62,329 nucleotides of DNA, taken from assembly GCA_004298385.1 (NCBI GenBank), contig SCTX01000084.1, positions 1-62,329 on the forward strand, read 5' to 3'. Below, piece after piece: positions 28,027-36,825 of this stretch. The position numbers and the translations under genes were made by a program. The number at the start of each line of letters is the position of its first letter. Position 1 is the first letter of the stretch. The stretch is from Betaproteobacteria bacterium (GTDB lineage Bacteria; Pseudomonadota; Gammaproteobacteria; Burkholderiales; SG8-39). The notes beneath the pieces were generated by a model that worked only from the letters and a program-made list of their open reading frames with translations, had not been told where the DNA came from and ran no database searches.

Positions 28027-29606
28027 CAACTAGCGCACATCGTTCCTTACCGATCACCCGGCGCCTGACCATCGCCGTTTACTCCGCGGCTTTTCTATCG
28101 GGCTTCGTAACGATGGCCCTCGAGATGCTTATAGGACGGACGTTTATCCCATTTTTTGGCGGCACCATATATACGTGGGGTGCGTTGATATCGATTTTTT
28201 TGACTGGGATGACCCTCGGCTACGTGCTCGGAGGCAAGGCTGCGGATCGAAATCCAAGTGGGCGCATCGTAGCGGGATTGTTTGTTGCGTCGGCGATTTT
28301 GGTAATGATCGTTCCGGTCTACGGGGAAAGGTTCATCAACCGAATTCTGGACTCGATCGACGACGTTAGATATGCAGCGTTGCTCGCCGCGCTAACCCTT
28401 GCGTGCCTCCCGGCGGCCAGTCTCGCCGCCGTTTCCCCTTATTGCGTCCGCCTGATATTGGACCGCAAGGACCATTCCGGAACAATATCGGGGCGCCTTT
28501 CCGGATTGACCACTGCGGGTAGCATCATCGGAACGCTTGGCACCAGTTTTTTCTTCATCCCCAGCCTGGGCGTAAAGTCGATCTACGGAATTCTCGCTGG
28601 AATCAGCATCGTCATGGGTGTCGTTTTTTGGAAACTCGGCACGAACCACCCCCAAGCTTCCCGCGCGCAACGCTCATCCGCACTTCTCGCCGTGCTGTTC
28701 CTGTTGGCGCTTGCCGGGCCATTCGGTGCGAGACAGGCGGCAGCACAGCCGCAGCCGAACTTAATTCAGCGTGATGGTCTTCTGGAAAAAGTCGAATCCG
28801 AGTACAACACCATTTTTGTGCAAAAGGAGGGGCCATTCATTTCACTGAATTTCGGATATCGCGCGAATCGATATACTGAGTCGGTGATGGACCTATCGAG
28901 ACCAGGAGAGCTCGTCGTCACCTACACCCGGTACATGACTTCCGCATTGGCCTTCCACCAGGGTAAAGTGGAGCGAATTGCTCTCGTTGGATTGGGCGGG
29001 GGCAGGACAATCAGCTACCTCATAGGAAGTCTTCCCGGTGTGATCGCGGACGTCGCCGAACTCGATCCCGCGGTAATTGCCCTTGCGAGCAAGTACTTCG
29101 GTGTCAACTCTACCGAGCGCTTGCGTATTCACAACCAAGACGGGCGAGTCTTTCTGGCGCGGACCAAGGAAAAGTTCGATCTAGTCCTGCTCGATGCCTA
29201 CCGTGGCCCGTTTGTTCCTTTTCACCTGACAACGCAAGAATTCTACAGGGTGGTAAAGTCGCGCTTGCGTGAAGGTGGAGTAGTAGCGCAAAACGTCGAG
29301 CCCACAACTTTGTTTTTTGATAGCACTCTCGCGACGATGAAGACCGTCTTCGACAGCGTGGATGCCGTCGAGGCAGGCGGGAACATCGTTTTGATCGGCT
29401 ACTCGGGAACCAGGTTGCCGCAGATCGAGCTTGCTCGTCTGGCCTCCGCGACGCAAGCAAAACTCCGACTAAAATATGACTTAAACGAGTTAGTCAAGGC
29501 TCGCAAAGACGTTCGGAGCGAACCGAATGCGAAGATTCTCACCGATGATTTCTCTCCCGTGGAAATGTTGAAGACTGTAAAGCGACACAATGAAAAGAAG
29601 CAGTAA
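28023..29606 (+). CDS. Membrane-fused spermidine-synthase-like protein
   Basis: The 527-residue protein has about seven hydrophobic helices in residues 15-240 (FLSGFVTMALEMLIGRTF, then GALISIFLTGMTLGYVLGG) followed by a spermidine-synthase-type Rossmann domain from about 260. The domain shows YNTIFV, LVGLGGGRTISYLIG, AELDPAVIALASKYF and DLVLLDAY. Fused MFS-like/spermidine synthases are widespread but mostly uncharacterised. The aminopropyl-acceptor residues cannot be checked by eye, so substrate is open. It is the last gene of the three-gene operon. Confidence 0.8.
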   Translation: MTTSAHRSLPITRRLTIAVYSAAFLSGFVTMALEMLIGRTFIPFFGGTIYTWGALISIFLTGMTLGYVLGGKAADRNPSGRIVAGLFVASAILVMIVPVYGERFINRILDSIDDVRYAALLAALTLACLPAASLAAVSPYCVRLILDRKDHSGTISGRLSGLTTAGSIIGTLGTSFFFIPSLGVKSIYGILAGISIVMGVVFWKLGTNHPQASRAQRSSALLAVLFLLALAGPFGARQAAAQPQPNLIQRDGLLEKVESEYNTIFVQKEGPFISLNFGYRANRYTESVMDLSRPGELVVTYTRYMTSALAFHQGKVERIALVGLGGGRTISYLIGSLPGVIADVAELDPAVIALASKYFGVNSTERLRIHNQDGRVFLARTKEKFDLVLLDAYRGPFVPFHLTTQEFYRVVKSRLREGGVVAQNVEPTTLFFDSTLATMKTVFDSVDAVEAGGNIVLIGYSGTRLPQIELARLASATQAKLRLKYDLNELVKARKDVRSEPNAKILTDDFSPVEMLKTVKRHNEKKQ

Positions 29607-29785
29607 CGCCGCGCCGTCGCAACAGAGGCGGCCTCGGTCGCGAGGACAGGTTTGGGGGACGACAGGTGAACTCTTGCCGGTAGCGGGTTATCGACGCGGT
29701 GACGCGGAACGCCGCCGGCAGCGTTAGATATCCCGCTGCAGGATGATCATGCTTTGTCGTTGGGCTAGCAACCGATAGGTTCTCG

Positions 29786-30589
29786 ATGCGAGCGTTCAAG
29801 GCACTGGGAATGTCAATGGCGCTCCTGACCAGCGCAGGCTTGGCGCAGGCGTGGGATGCTTCTGCAATTCCCGAGCTGATCGAGACCAGTGTAAAAGTCA
29901 CCACGCCGTGGAGCCTGGCCGCGTTCGCGATCGCTGCGCTCGTGGTGATCGTCAGCTTGCTTGTCATTAAGCCGAATGCGGCAACGCGAAAGATCATGTG
30001 GATTTGCGCAGCCGCGATCACATTTCTTGGCCTTGTGCCCATCATTGTTTCGGTGTTCGTTGCCCCGCCGCTTGCGTCGGTCTACCGGATCCGGGTCACC
30101 GTCGTCAGTCCAGAGAAAACCCCGGTGGAAGACGCCAAAGTCTGGTCAACTATTGGTGGCGAAGCGAAGAAAGTCGCGGGTGGATGGGAGTTCGATATCC
30201 CTGTCGTCAGCAAGCCTGCTACGGGGAAGTTCACCGTTTTCGCCGAGCAGCCGAACGCCTTTCTGGCCGGGAGCCAGGAAATCGTCCTCGGCGCCGACGC
30301 CGGCATTGCCACTGCGGTGACCATTCCGCTGGAACAGGTCAAATCGGCGCGGGTGCGGGGGCACGTGCAGAACGAAGAGGGTACAACATTGGGCGGTGCT
30401 CATGTGATGGTTGCAGGTTATGCAAGCGAAATGATCGTCACGTCCGACAACGGCGGCTTCGAACTACCTGCCCACGCCGCATCGGGGCAGCACGTGCTTG
30501 TCCACGTTCAAAAGGAGGGTTATGTCTCCTCACAGCTTTCGCATCTAGCAGGGGAAGATCCGCTTGTCGTGATGCTTCGGAAGAAGTAA
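29786..30589 (+). CDS. Membrane protein with carboxypeptidase-regulatory-like domains
   Basis: The 267-residue product has an N-terminal signal-like helix (MSMALLTSAGLAQA), two more hydrophobic segments at about 50-72 and 74-96, then a periplasmic part with two beta-sandwich segments: RIRVTVVSPEKTPVEDAKVW (about 110-190) and RVRGHVQNEEGTTLGGAHVMV (about 195-267), typical of CarboxypepD_reg-like modules. No enzyme motif is visible. It is 13 bases before the next TPR gene, so the two are likely co-transcribed. Confidence 0.68.
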   Translation: MRAFKALGMSMALLTSAGLAQAWDASAIPELIETSVKVTTPWSLAAFAIAALVVIVSLLVIKPNAATRKIMWICAAAITFLGLVPIIVSVFVAPPLASVYRIRVTVVSPEKTPVEDAKVWSTIGGEAKKVAGGWEFDIPVVSKPATGKFTVFAEQPNAFLAGSQEIVLGADAGIATAVTIPLEQVKSARVRGHVQNEEGTTLGGAHVMVAGYASEMIVTSDNGGFELPAHAASGQHVLVHVQKEGYVSSQLSHLAGEDPLVVMLRKK

Positions 30590-30602
30590 TCAGGAGATTG
30601 AA

Positions 30603-31877
30603 ATGCGATGGATTGCGCTGGGTGTGTTATTGGTGATCGCTAGCGCGCACTGCGGCATGGTGTCCGCCGAGCAGGGCGTGCTCGTTCTGAAGGCGTCGAC
30701 GCTGGAGGACCGGCCTTTGAAGGGCTTAGTGCTGACGACGATGGGGGACGGGGGAATGGGGCCGCCCACGGACGATTTGGGCAAGACGCGTATCCGGCTC
30801 GGTGGTGATACCAGGCCCGGCAGCCCGGTGAAGCTGCTTATCGCCTATAGTCCTGGCGGCAAAGAAATGATGTTCATATCTCCGTGGAACGGCGAAGTCA
30901 TAGTTCCGTGCTTTGAAAACGCCCCGAACTGCGTCCATCCGGTGTGGCTGACTGATACAAAGAACAAAGAAATCCTCCGCAACGGCAAAGCTCTCACGGC
31001 AACAACGGAACGCATAAACCACGCGACTTTAGCGAAGGAGTTGGAACAACGAGAAGTGCTTTCGCAAAGACAACGGCGGGCGGTTTTGGAAGAGCAAGCA
31101 AAAACGATTGGCTTGCCGCCGGACGACGTGGACCGCGCGATTCGTGCATCGGGGGCGCAGACGAGGCCCGCGTCCTATCAGAAGGGAATCGCCGCCATCT
31201 ACGAGCAGCGGCTTGCCGACGCAAGTCGGCATATCAGAGCATCCCTGCAGACGGCAGATCCCGGGCTGTTCGACAAGTATGTGTCGCTCGGGTGGGCGGA
31301 ATACAGACAGCGGCACTACGAACTTGCAAAGGAAGCCTTGCTGCAAGCGCAGATGATGCGACCGGACGATCGGACAGTCCTCGAAATCTTGTCCCGTGTC
31401 TACCGCGCGCTGAAGGACTTCCCCAATGCGCGCCTTTCCATGGAAAAGGTGGTCGCACTCGGACCGGCCACGGCCGGCGCTCTCTACGATCTTGCCATCA
31501 TGCAGAAGAACGACCAGCGGCTCGATCTCGCTCTGCGCTCCCTTGAGAAGGCCAAAACCATCAGTCGGGACAAGGACCAACTTGCCAACATCGAGTTTGT
31601 GATCGCCGGTTACCTGATTCACGCGGGCCGGCGGCAGGAGGGACTGCGGCGTTTCGAGTCAATCAAAGATCAGTTGGGGGCCGACCGTTTCGCGGGCAAT
31701 CTCGCGTGGTTCTACGCCGTGGCCGACCTCGAGCAAGAGTTTTTCGAGGCACTCGAACGTGCCCTTCGGGTGCGCACGCTCGAAACTCTGTTGTGGATCG
31801 ACCAAGAGGTCGATATCAACAAGTATCGCGAACACGAGCGGTTCAAGGCGCTTGTTGCCAGGTACCCGCGGCAGTGA
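30603..31877 (+). CDS. Exported TPR-repeat protein
   Basis: The 424-residue product has a signal peptide (cleavage near VSAEQG), a beta-rich segment with GMGPPTDDLGKTRIRL (about 20-110) that resembles a small carboxypeptidase-regulatory-type fold, a charged helical linker, and TPR helices from about 195 to 400 (YVSLGWAEYRQRHYELAKEAL; RVYRALKDFPNARLSMEKVV). Many residues suggest a scaffold. AGGAGA at 30591-30596 gives a good ribosome site. Function is unknown; pairing with the preceding membrane protein suggests a shared envelope role. Confidence 0.7.
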   Translation: MRWIALGVLLVIASAHCGMVSAEQGVLVLKASTLEDRPLKGLVLTTMGDGGMGPPTDDLGKTRIRLGGDTRPGSPVKLLIAYSPGGKEMMFISPWNGEVIVPCFENAPNCVHPVWLTDTKNKEILRNGKALTATTERINHATLAKELEQREVLSQRQRRAVLEEQAKTIGLPPDDVDRAIRASGAQTRPASYQKGIAAIYEQRLADASRHIRASLQTADPGLFDKYVSLGWAEYRQRHYELAKEALLQAQMMRPDDRTVLEILSRVYRALKDFPNARLSMEKVVALGPATAGALYDLAIMQKNDQRLDLALRSLEKAKTISRDKDQLANIEFVIAGYLIHAGRRQEGLRRFESIKDQLGADRFAGNLAWFYAVADLEQEFFEALERALRVRTLETLLWIDQEVDINKYREHERFKALVARYPRQ

Positions 31878-32257
31878 ATGCGCGGCGGTGATCAGTCTTG
31901 GCTTGAGTCGAAAAATCCTGTGCCGAGAATTTTTCCGCTCCGCTCTATCGCCCATCCCTGTGTTTGATCTAGGTCAAGACATGCCGGGGCTAGCGGGAAG
32001 ATACTTGCTCCGTTCCGTTGGTGGAATACACGTTGAATGACATTGGTTTGAATCATGTATCCGGGGGAATCGGCATGGCCGCCCGCGCGCGGCGCAGGCT
32101 GTCGGAAATGCCCTGGATCGCGTCCCGTCAAGCCGAGCGCAGGTCTTGATGAGGCCGTCAGCGGCGCAAATGACGGCGGACCTGTGGATGCCACCGAACG
32201 GCAAAATACCCCGATAGCCAAGACGGCCAGGATCGGCCAGATATGAAGGCGACTGCA
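31878..32257 (+). promoter_or_regulatory. Intergenic region and predicted long leader before the NfnAB-Kor cluster
   Basis: These 380 bases hold no conserved ORF. The FNR-type site at 31964-31977 is followed by GATACT (32000-32005) as a possible -10. That promoter would place the transcript start near 32012 and leave a leader of about 245 bases before ATG 32258. GAAGG just before that ATG is a good Shine-Dalgarno. Confidence 0.55.
31964..31977 (+). promoter_or_regulatory. FNR/ANR/DNR-type binding site
   Basis: TTGATCTAGGTCAA matches the FNR-family consensus TTGAT-N4-(A/G)TCAA. Its centre (31970.5) is about 41.5 bases before the transcription start predicted from GATACT at 32000-32005, the classical class II activator position. 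Confidence 0.7.
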
Positions 32258-33214
32258 ATGTCCAATTTCGAAATCGTGGCACGAGAGGATTTCTCCGATG
32301 TCACCTACCTGCTTGAGGTGCGCCATCCGCTGATGGCCAAAGCCGCCAAGCCGGGGCAATTCGTGGTTGTCATGCTGAACGAGCAGGGCGAGCGCATTCC
32401 GCTCACCATCGCGGACTTCGACCGCAAGAAGGGAACCATCACGCTGGTGATCCAGGCGGTCGGCAAGACAACCAAGCAGATGCAACTGGAATGCCGGGTC
32501 GGAACCTCGCTCTACGCGATGGTCGGCCCGATGGGCGTACCCAGCCCGATCAGCCACGCGAAAAAAGTGGTGTGCGTGGGCGGCGGCCTGGGCGTGGCGC
32601 CGATCTTTCCGCAGGCGCGCGGCTTCAAGGAGGCCGGCGCCTATGTGATCGCCGTTCTCGGTTTCCGCAACAAGGATCTCGTCTTCTGGGAAGACAAATT
32701 CAAGGCCTGCTGCGACGAACTCATCCTGTGCACCAACGACGGCTCGGCGGGAATGAAAGGCATGATCACCGACGGCATCAAGGTCGCCCTAGCGGGGCAT
32801 TCCGACATCGACGAGTTCGTCGCGATCGGCCCGCCGGTGATGATGAAGGCCTGCGCCGATGCCACGCGCGCGGCCAAGATCAAGACCATGGTGAGCGTCA
32901 ACCCGATCATGGTCGACGGCACCGGCATGTGCGGCGGCTGCCGGGTGAAAGTCGGCAAGGAGGTGAAATTCGCCTGTGTCGACGGACCGGACTTCGACGG
33001 GCACCTGGTCGATTTCGACGACCTGATGATGCGCCTTTCGCGCTACACCAAGGTCGAGAAAGAGGCCCACGAGCGCTGGTCGGAGAGCTGCCGCATGACC
33101 AAGCAGGTCGGCCCGAGCGCGCTCGATGCGCTGGGCATATCGACACGAGGCCGCGCCCCGCAAGCTGAGTTGCTCGAGCTGCCCGATCCGTTCGAGGATG
33201 CGCCCGGGGGTTAG
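32258..33214 (+). CDS. Sulfide dehydrogenase/NfnA-like FAD and 2Fe-2S subunit
   Basis: The 318-residue product belongs to the dihydroorotate-dehydrogenase-electron-transfer (PyrK-like) group, as in NfnA (NADH-dependent ferredoxin:NADP oxidoreductase alpha subunit) and sulfide dehydrogenase SudB. An FAD-binding barrel with FVVVMLNEQGERIPLTIAD is followed by an NAD-binding VCVGGGLGVAPIFPQA and a C-terminal cluster segment GMCGGCRVKVGKEVKFACVDG that binds 2Fe-2S. ATG at 32258 with GAAGG upstream is preferred to 32243. The next gene encodes the matching GltD-like partner. Confidence 0.85.
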   Translation: MSNFEIVAREDFSDVTYLLEVRHPLMAKAAKPGQFVVVMLNEQGERIPLTIADFDRKKGTITLVIQAVGKTTKQMQLECRVGTSLYAMVGPMGVPSPISHAKKVVCVGGGLGVAPIFPQARGFKEAGAYVIAVLGFRNKDLVFWEDKFKACCDELILCTNDGSAGMKGMITDGIKVALAGHSDIDEFVAIGPPVMMKACADATRAAKIKTMVSVNPIMVDGTGMCGGCRVKVGKEVKFACVDGPDFDGHLVDFDDLMMRLSRYTKVEKEAHERWSESCRMTKQVGPSALDALGISTRGRAPQAELLELPDPFEDAPGG

Positions 33215-33298
33215 ATCGGTTCGATGATTGACGTCGCGGCGGTGCGGCGCTGCCCGGGTGTTTGCCGGAGCCACGCATAGTCGCTTGAGGACAACGAG

Positions 33299-34804
33299 AT
33301 GGCAAAGAAAAAGACGATACGAAGCATTCCCCAGGAACGCACGCCGATGCGCGAGCAGGATGCGCAGGTGCGGGCCAAGAACTTCGAGGAGGTTGCCTGC
33401 GGTTACAGCCTCGAGGACGCGGCGCGCGAGTCCGAGCGCTGCCTGATGTGCCCGGACGAGCCGTGTATTTCCGGCTGCCCGGTGGGAATCAATATTCCGG
33501 GCTTCATCCAGAAGATCAACGAGAAGAATTTCCGCGGCGCCTACGACATCCTCACCGACACCAATTTGCTGCCGTCGATCTGCGGCCGGGTGTGTCCGCA
33601 GGAGAACCAATGCGAAGGCGTGTGCACCGTCGGCGATTCGCTCGAAGCGGTCGCCATCGGGCGATTGGAGCGCTTTGTCGGCGATACGGCCATTAAAGAA
33701 GGATGGGTCAACATTCCGTATATCGAACCCAACCGGTTCAGGGTCGGGATCGTCGGCTCCGGGCCGGCGGGCATGGCCTGCGCGGCGGACATGGCCAAGG
33801 CCGGGTGCGATGTCACCGTCTATGAAGCCTTTCACCAGGCGGGCGGCGTGCTGAAATACGGCATCCCCGATTTCCGCCTGCCGAACGAGGTGATCGACGC
33901 CGAGATCAACAACCTGAAGAAATTCGGCGTCAAGTTCGAATGCAACACCCTGGTCGGGCGGCTATTCACCATAGAGCAGATGCTCGACGAGATGGGCTTC
34001 CACGCGGTATTCGTCGGCGTCGGCGCGGGCTACCCGACCATGCTCAATATCCCCGGCGATTCCCTGAACGGCGTGCTCTCCGCCAACGAACTGCTGACGC
34101 GCTGCAACCTCATGCGGGCGCGCGATTTCCCGAATTTCGACACGCCGCTGCCGATCGGCAAGCGCGTCGCCGTGGTCGGCGCGGGCAACACCGCCATGGA
34201 TGCGACGCGCGTGTCCATTCGTCTGGGCGCGGAAAAGGTGTACTGCGTCTACCGCCGCTCGCGCACCGAGGCGCCGGCGCGGGCGGAGGAAGTGCATCAC
34301 GCCGAACAGGAAGGCGTGGAATTCCACTGGCTCACCGCTCCGGTGGCGGTGCTGGACGACGGCAAGGGCAGCGTGCGCGGCATGCGCTGCGTGCGCATGG
34401 AACTGGGCGAACCCGACGATTCCGGCCGGCGCCGGCCGGTGCCTGTCGCCGACAGCGAATTCGATTTCGAGGCTGATCTGATCGTCTATGCGATCGGCAC
34501 CAACGCCAACCCGATCATGGGGCAAACGTCGAAGCTGAAACTGAACAAGTGGGGCTATATCGGCGCCGACGAGAATCTCGCGACTTCGGTGGCGGGTGTG
34601 TTCGCCGGCGGCGACATCGTCACCGGCGCGGCGACCGTGATCGAAGCCATGGGCGCCGGGCGCAAGGCGGCGCGCAGCATGAAGGCCTATCTCGGCATCC
34701 GCGATCCCGCGCTTCCCTATATCGGCGCGGCGGGGGCCGGCGCGGGCACCTTATTCGGAATCGACACAAGAGAGCGAAATTTCGCGCGCGTGCGCATTGC
34801 CTAG
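33299..34804 (+). CDS. GltD/NfnB-like NAD(P)-dependent flavoprotein
   Basis: This 501-residue protein is a glutamate-synthase-small-chain-like oxidoreductase. The N-terminal domain binds two 4Fe-4S clusters through CLMCPDEPCISGCP and ICGRVCPQENQCEGVC. Two Rossmann folds follow: FAD (RVGIVGSGPAGMACAADMAK) and NADPH (RVAVVGAGNTAMDATR). With the preceding NfnA-like protein it would form an NADPH-ferredoxin or NADPH-sulfur oxidoreductase; NfnAB bifurcates electrons in anaerobes. No glutamate synthase large chain is present, so a GltB role is unlikely. Confidence 0.88.
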   Translation: MAKKKTIRSIPQERTPMREQDAQVRAKNFEEVACGYSLEDAARESERCLMCPDEPCISGCPVGINIPGFIQKINEKNFRGAYDILTDTNLLPSICGRVCPQENQCEGVCTVGDSLEAVAIGRLERFVGDTAIKEGWVNIPYIEPNRFRVGIVGSGPAGMACAADMAKAGCDVTVYEAFHQAGGVLKYGIPDFRLPNEVIDAEINNLKKFGVKFECNTLVGRLFTIEQMLDEMGFHAVFVGVGAGYPTMLNIPGDSLNGVLSANELLTRCNLMRARDFPNFDTPLPIGKRVAVVGAGNTAMDATRVSIRLGAEKVYCVYRRSRTEAPARAEEVHHAEQEGVEFHWLTAPVAVLDDGKGSVRGMRCVRMELGEPDDSGRRRPVPVADSEFDFEADLIVYAIGTNANPIMGQTSKLKLNKWGYIGADENLATSVAGVFAGGDIVTGAATVIEAMGAGRKAARSMKAYLGIRDPALPYIGAAGAGAGTLFGIDTRERNFARVRIA

Positions 34805-34879
34805 GCTCGAGGTTTTTTGACCCATCACCCGGCGGCAACCATACTCATCGGCGCGCTCAACCGCGGCTACGGAAAAAAC

Positions 34880-36790
34880 ATGAACGAAATGACCACGCAG
34901 AAGTCCCTGAAGAAACCCGGCAGCAAGACGCGCTTGCCCGCAGGCGGGAAAGCGGCGGTCAAGCTGAAAGAGCACATCGTCGAAATCATCAGCGATTCCG
35001 GCGAGGGCGCGCAAAAGTGCGGCCAGTCGCTGGGCGCGATCGCGGCGCAGATGGGCAACGGCATCTGGACCACGGAGATCATTCCAGCGGAAATCCGCCC
35101 GCCGGCGCGCAGCGTCGCCGGGGCGAGCGGCAACCGCATCCGTATCGGTTCGGGATACATTACCAACGGCGGCGACGAGACCGACCTGGTGGTGGCGTTC
35201 AACGAGCAAGTGCTGCTCGGGCGGGTGCGGGCGAAAGAACTCAAACCCGGCTGCATCATCCTGCTCGAGGATATGTGGCGCACCCACGCCGATCCGAAGA
35301 TCGTGGCGTCCTACATCGAGACGCATGACAAGCTGGTGGCCGCCGGCTACAAGGTGTACGAAATCCCGATGGAGCGGGAGTGTCGCACCATGGTCGCGGA
35401 CGCGCGCCGCGGCAAGAATATGTACGCGCTCGGAATGCTGTGCTACATCTACAGCCTGGAGCTGAAGCTCGCGGTGGATCAGATCATTCTCGCTTTCGGC
35501 AAGAAAGACCAAAGCGTCGTCGATTCGAACATCATGCTGCTGGAAGCGGGGCAAAAGTGGGCAGCGGCCAATCTGGATTTTTGCTACAGCATCCCGGCGG
35601 TGCGCTCGACCGAGCCGCAGCTCGTGGTCAACGGCAACACCGCGCTGGCGCTGGGCGTGCTCGCATCGGGGATGGAGATCTGCGCCATGTACCCGATCAC
35701 GCCCGCGACCTCGGCCTCGCATTATCTGTCCGAAGTGTTCGAAAAGGTGGGCGGCATGGTGCACCAGGCCGAGGACGAGATTGCCGCCTGCGCCTTCGCC
35801 ATCGGCGCCTCTTACGCCAGTAAATGCACGGTCACGATCACCTCCGGCCCCGGCTATTCGCTGAAGCAGGAAGCGATCGGCCTGGCGGTCATGGGCGAAA
35901 TTCCGCTGGTTGTGGTCAACGTCCAGCGCGGCGGCCCCAGCACCGGCCAGCCGACGAAAATGGAGCAGGGCGATCTCATGGCCGCGATTTTCGGCAGCCA
36001 CGGTGACGCGCCGAAGGTGGTCATGGCGCCGGGCACGATCGAGGAATGCTTCTACGCCATCATCACCGCGCGCAAGATCGCCGAAACTTTCAACATGGTG
36101 GTGGTGGTGCTGACCGACGCCGGCCTCGCCACCTCGCAACAACCGTTTCCGCGTCCGGTATTCAATGAATCCTGGATGGCGCCGCCGGTTGACCAGAGCC
36201 CCGTACCCGAAGGGGCGAAGCCCTACGACTGGGACGAGAACACCGGCCTTGCGCGCCGCTTCATTCCGGGCCAGCCCGGCGGCATGCACACCCTCACCGG
36301 GCTCGCGCACGATCGCGACAGCCACGTCGCCTACGACGCCGAAATCAACGAACAGACCCTGCGTTTTCGCAGCCTGAAGCTCGCGGCGTTGCAGAAGACG
36401 CTCAAGGCGCCGCCGGTGTTCGGCGCGCCCAAGGGCGATTTGCTGGTCGTAGGCTGGGGCAGCACCAAGGGCGCGATCGAGGAAGCGGTCGAGACGATGC
36501 GCGCCGAAGGGCACAAGGTGTCCTCGATGCACCTGCAGTTCCTGCAGCCCCTGGCTCCGGGAATCAAGGAAATCATGCAGGGGTTCAAGAAAGTCATGAC
36601 CATCGAGAGCAACTGGAGCGACCGTCCGGAGGACAAGATCATCGACGAGTCCAACCGCCGTTATTCGTCCATGGCCATCCTACTGCGCTCGCGCTTCCTG
36701 ATCGACATCGACTGCTGGAGCGAGGTCAAGGGCCAGCCGATCAAACCCGGCACCATCCGCCGCGTGATATTGCAGAAACTGAAAAAGTGA
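34880..36790 (+). CDS. korA: 2-oxoacid:acceptor oxidoreductase alpha (gamma/alpha fused) subunit, KorA type
   Basis: This 636-residue protein fuses the gamma domain (HIVEIISDSGEGAQKCGQSL, about residues 33-200) with the alpha domain (GNTALALGVLASGMEICAMY, then PITPATSASHYLSEVFEKVG) of ferredoxin-dependent 2-oxoacid oxidoreductases. The C-terminal domain holds GDLLVVGWGSTKGAIEEAVE. With KorB it would oxidatively decarboxylate a 2-oxoacid (2-oxoglutarate is the usual substrate of this arrangement) to the acyl-CoA and reduce ferredoxin. ATG at 34880 is preferred to TTG 34817. The stop overlaps a GTG in the korB frame; the korB ATG favoured here is 36 bases downstream. Confidence 0.88.
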   Translation: MNEMTTQKSLKKPGSKTRLPAGGKAAVKLKEHIVEIISDSGEGAQKCGQSLGAIAAQMGNGIWTTEIIPAEIRPPARSVAGASGNRIRIGSGYITNGGDETDLVVAFNEQVLLGRVRAKELKPGCIILLEDMWRTHADPKIVASYIETHDKLVAAGYKVYEIPMERECRTMVADARRGKNMYALGMLCYIYSLELKLAVDQIILAFGKKDQSVVDSNIMLLEAGQKWAAANLDFCYSIPAVRSTEPQLVVNGNTALALGVLASGMEICAMYPITPATSASHYLSEVFEKVGGMVHQAEDEIAACAFAIGASYASKCTVTITSGPGYSLKQEAIGLAVMGEIPLVVVNVQRGGPSTGQPTKMEQGDLMAAIFGSHGDAPKVVMAPGTIEECFYAIITARKIAETFNMVVVVLTDAGLATSQQPFPRPVFNESWMAPPVDQSPVPEGAKPYDWDENTGLARRFIPGQPGGMHTLTGLAHDRDSHVAYDAEINEQTLRFRSLKLAALQKTLKAPPVFGAPKGDLLVVGWGSTKGAIEEAVETMRAEGHKVSSMHLQFLQPLAPGIKEIMQGFKKVMTIESNWSDRPEDKIIDESNRRYSSMAILLRSRFLIDIDCWSEVKGQPIKPGTIRRVILQKLKK

Positions 36791-36825
36791 GCGCAGAAGC
36801 AAAAGCAGAGAAAGGTGAAAAAACC

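Noticed and set aside
24383-32241. Second attachment site for an island at tRNA-Lys
   Set aside because: No copy of the tRNA-Lys 3' end (GACCCCTGCACGCCCTACCA region) and no integrase were seen up to the Kor operon.
32243-32257. Upstream ATG as start of the NfnA-like gene
   Set aside because: It would place the GAAGG ribosome site inside the coding region; ATG 32258 has correct spacing to GAAGG and the family N-terminus.
34751-36532. 593-codon minus-strand frame opposite korA
   Set aside because: It is a shadow of the korA reading frame, with no domain similarity and His/Arg/Ala-rich composition.
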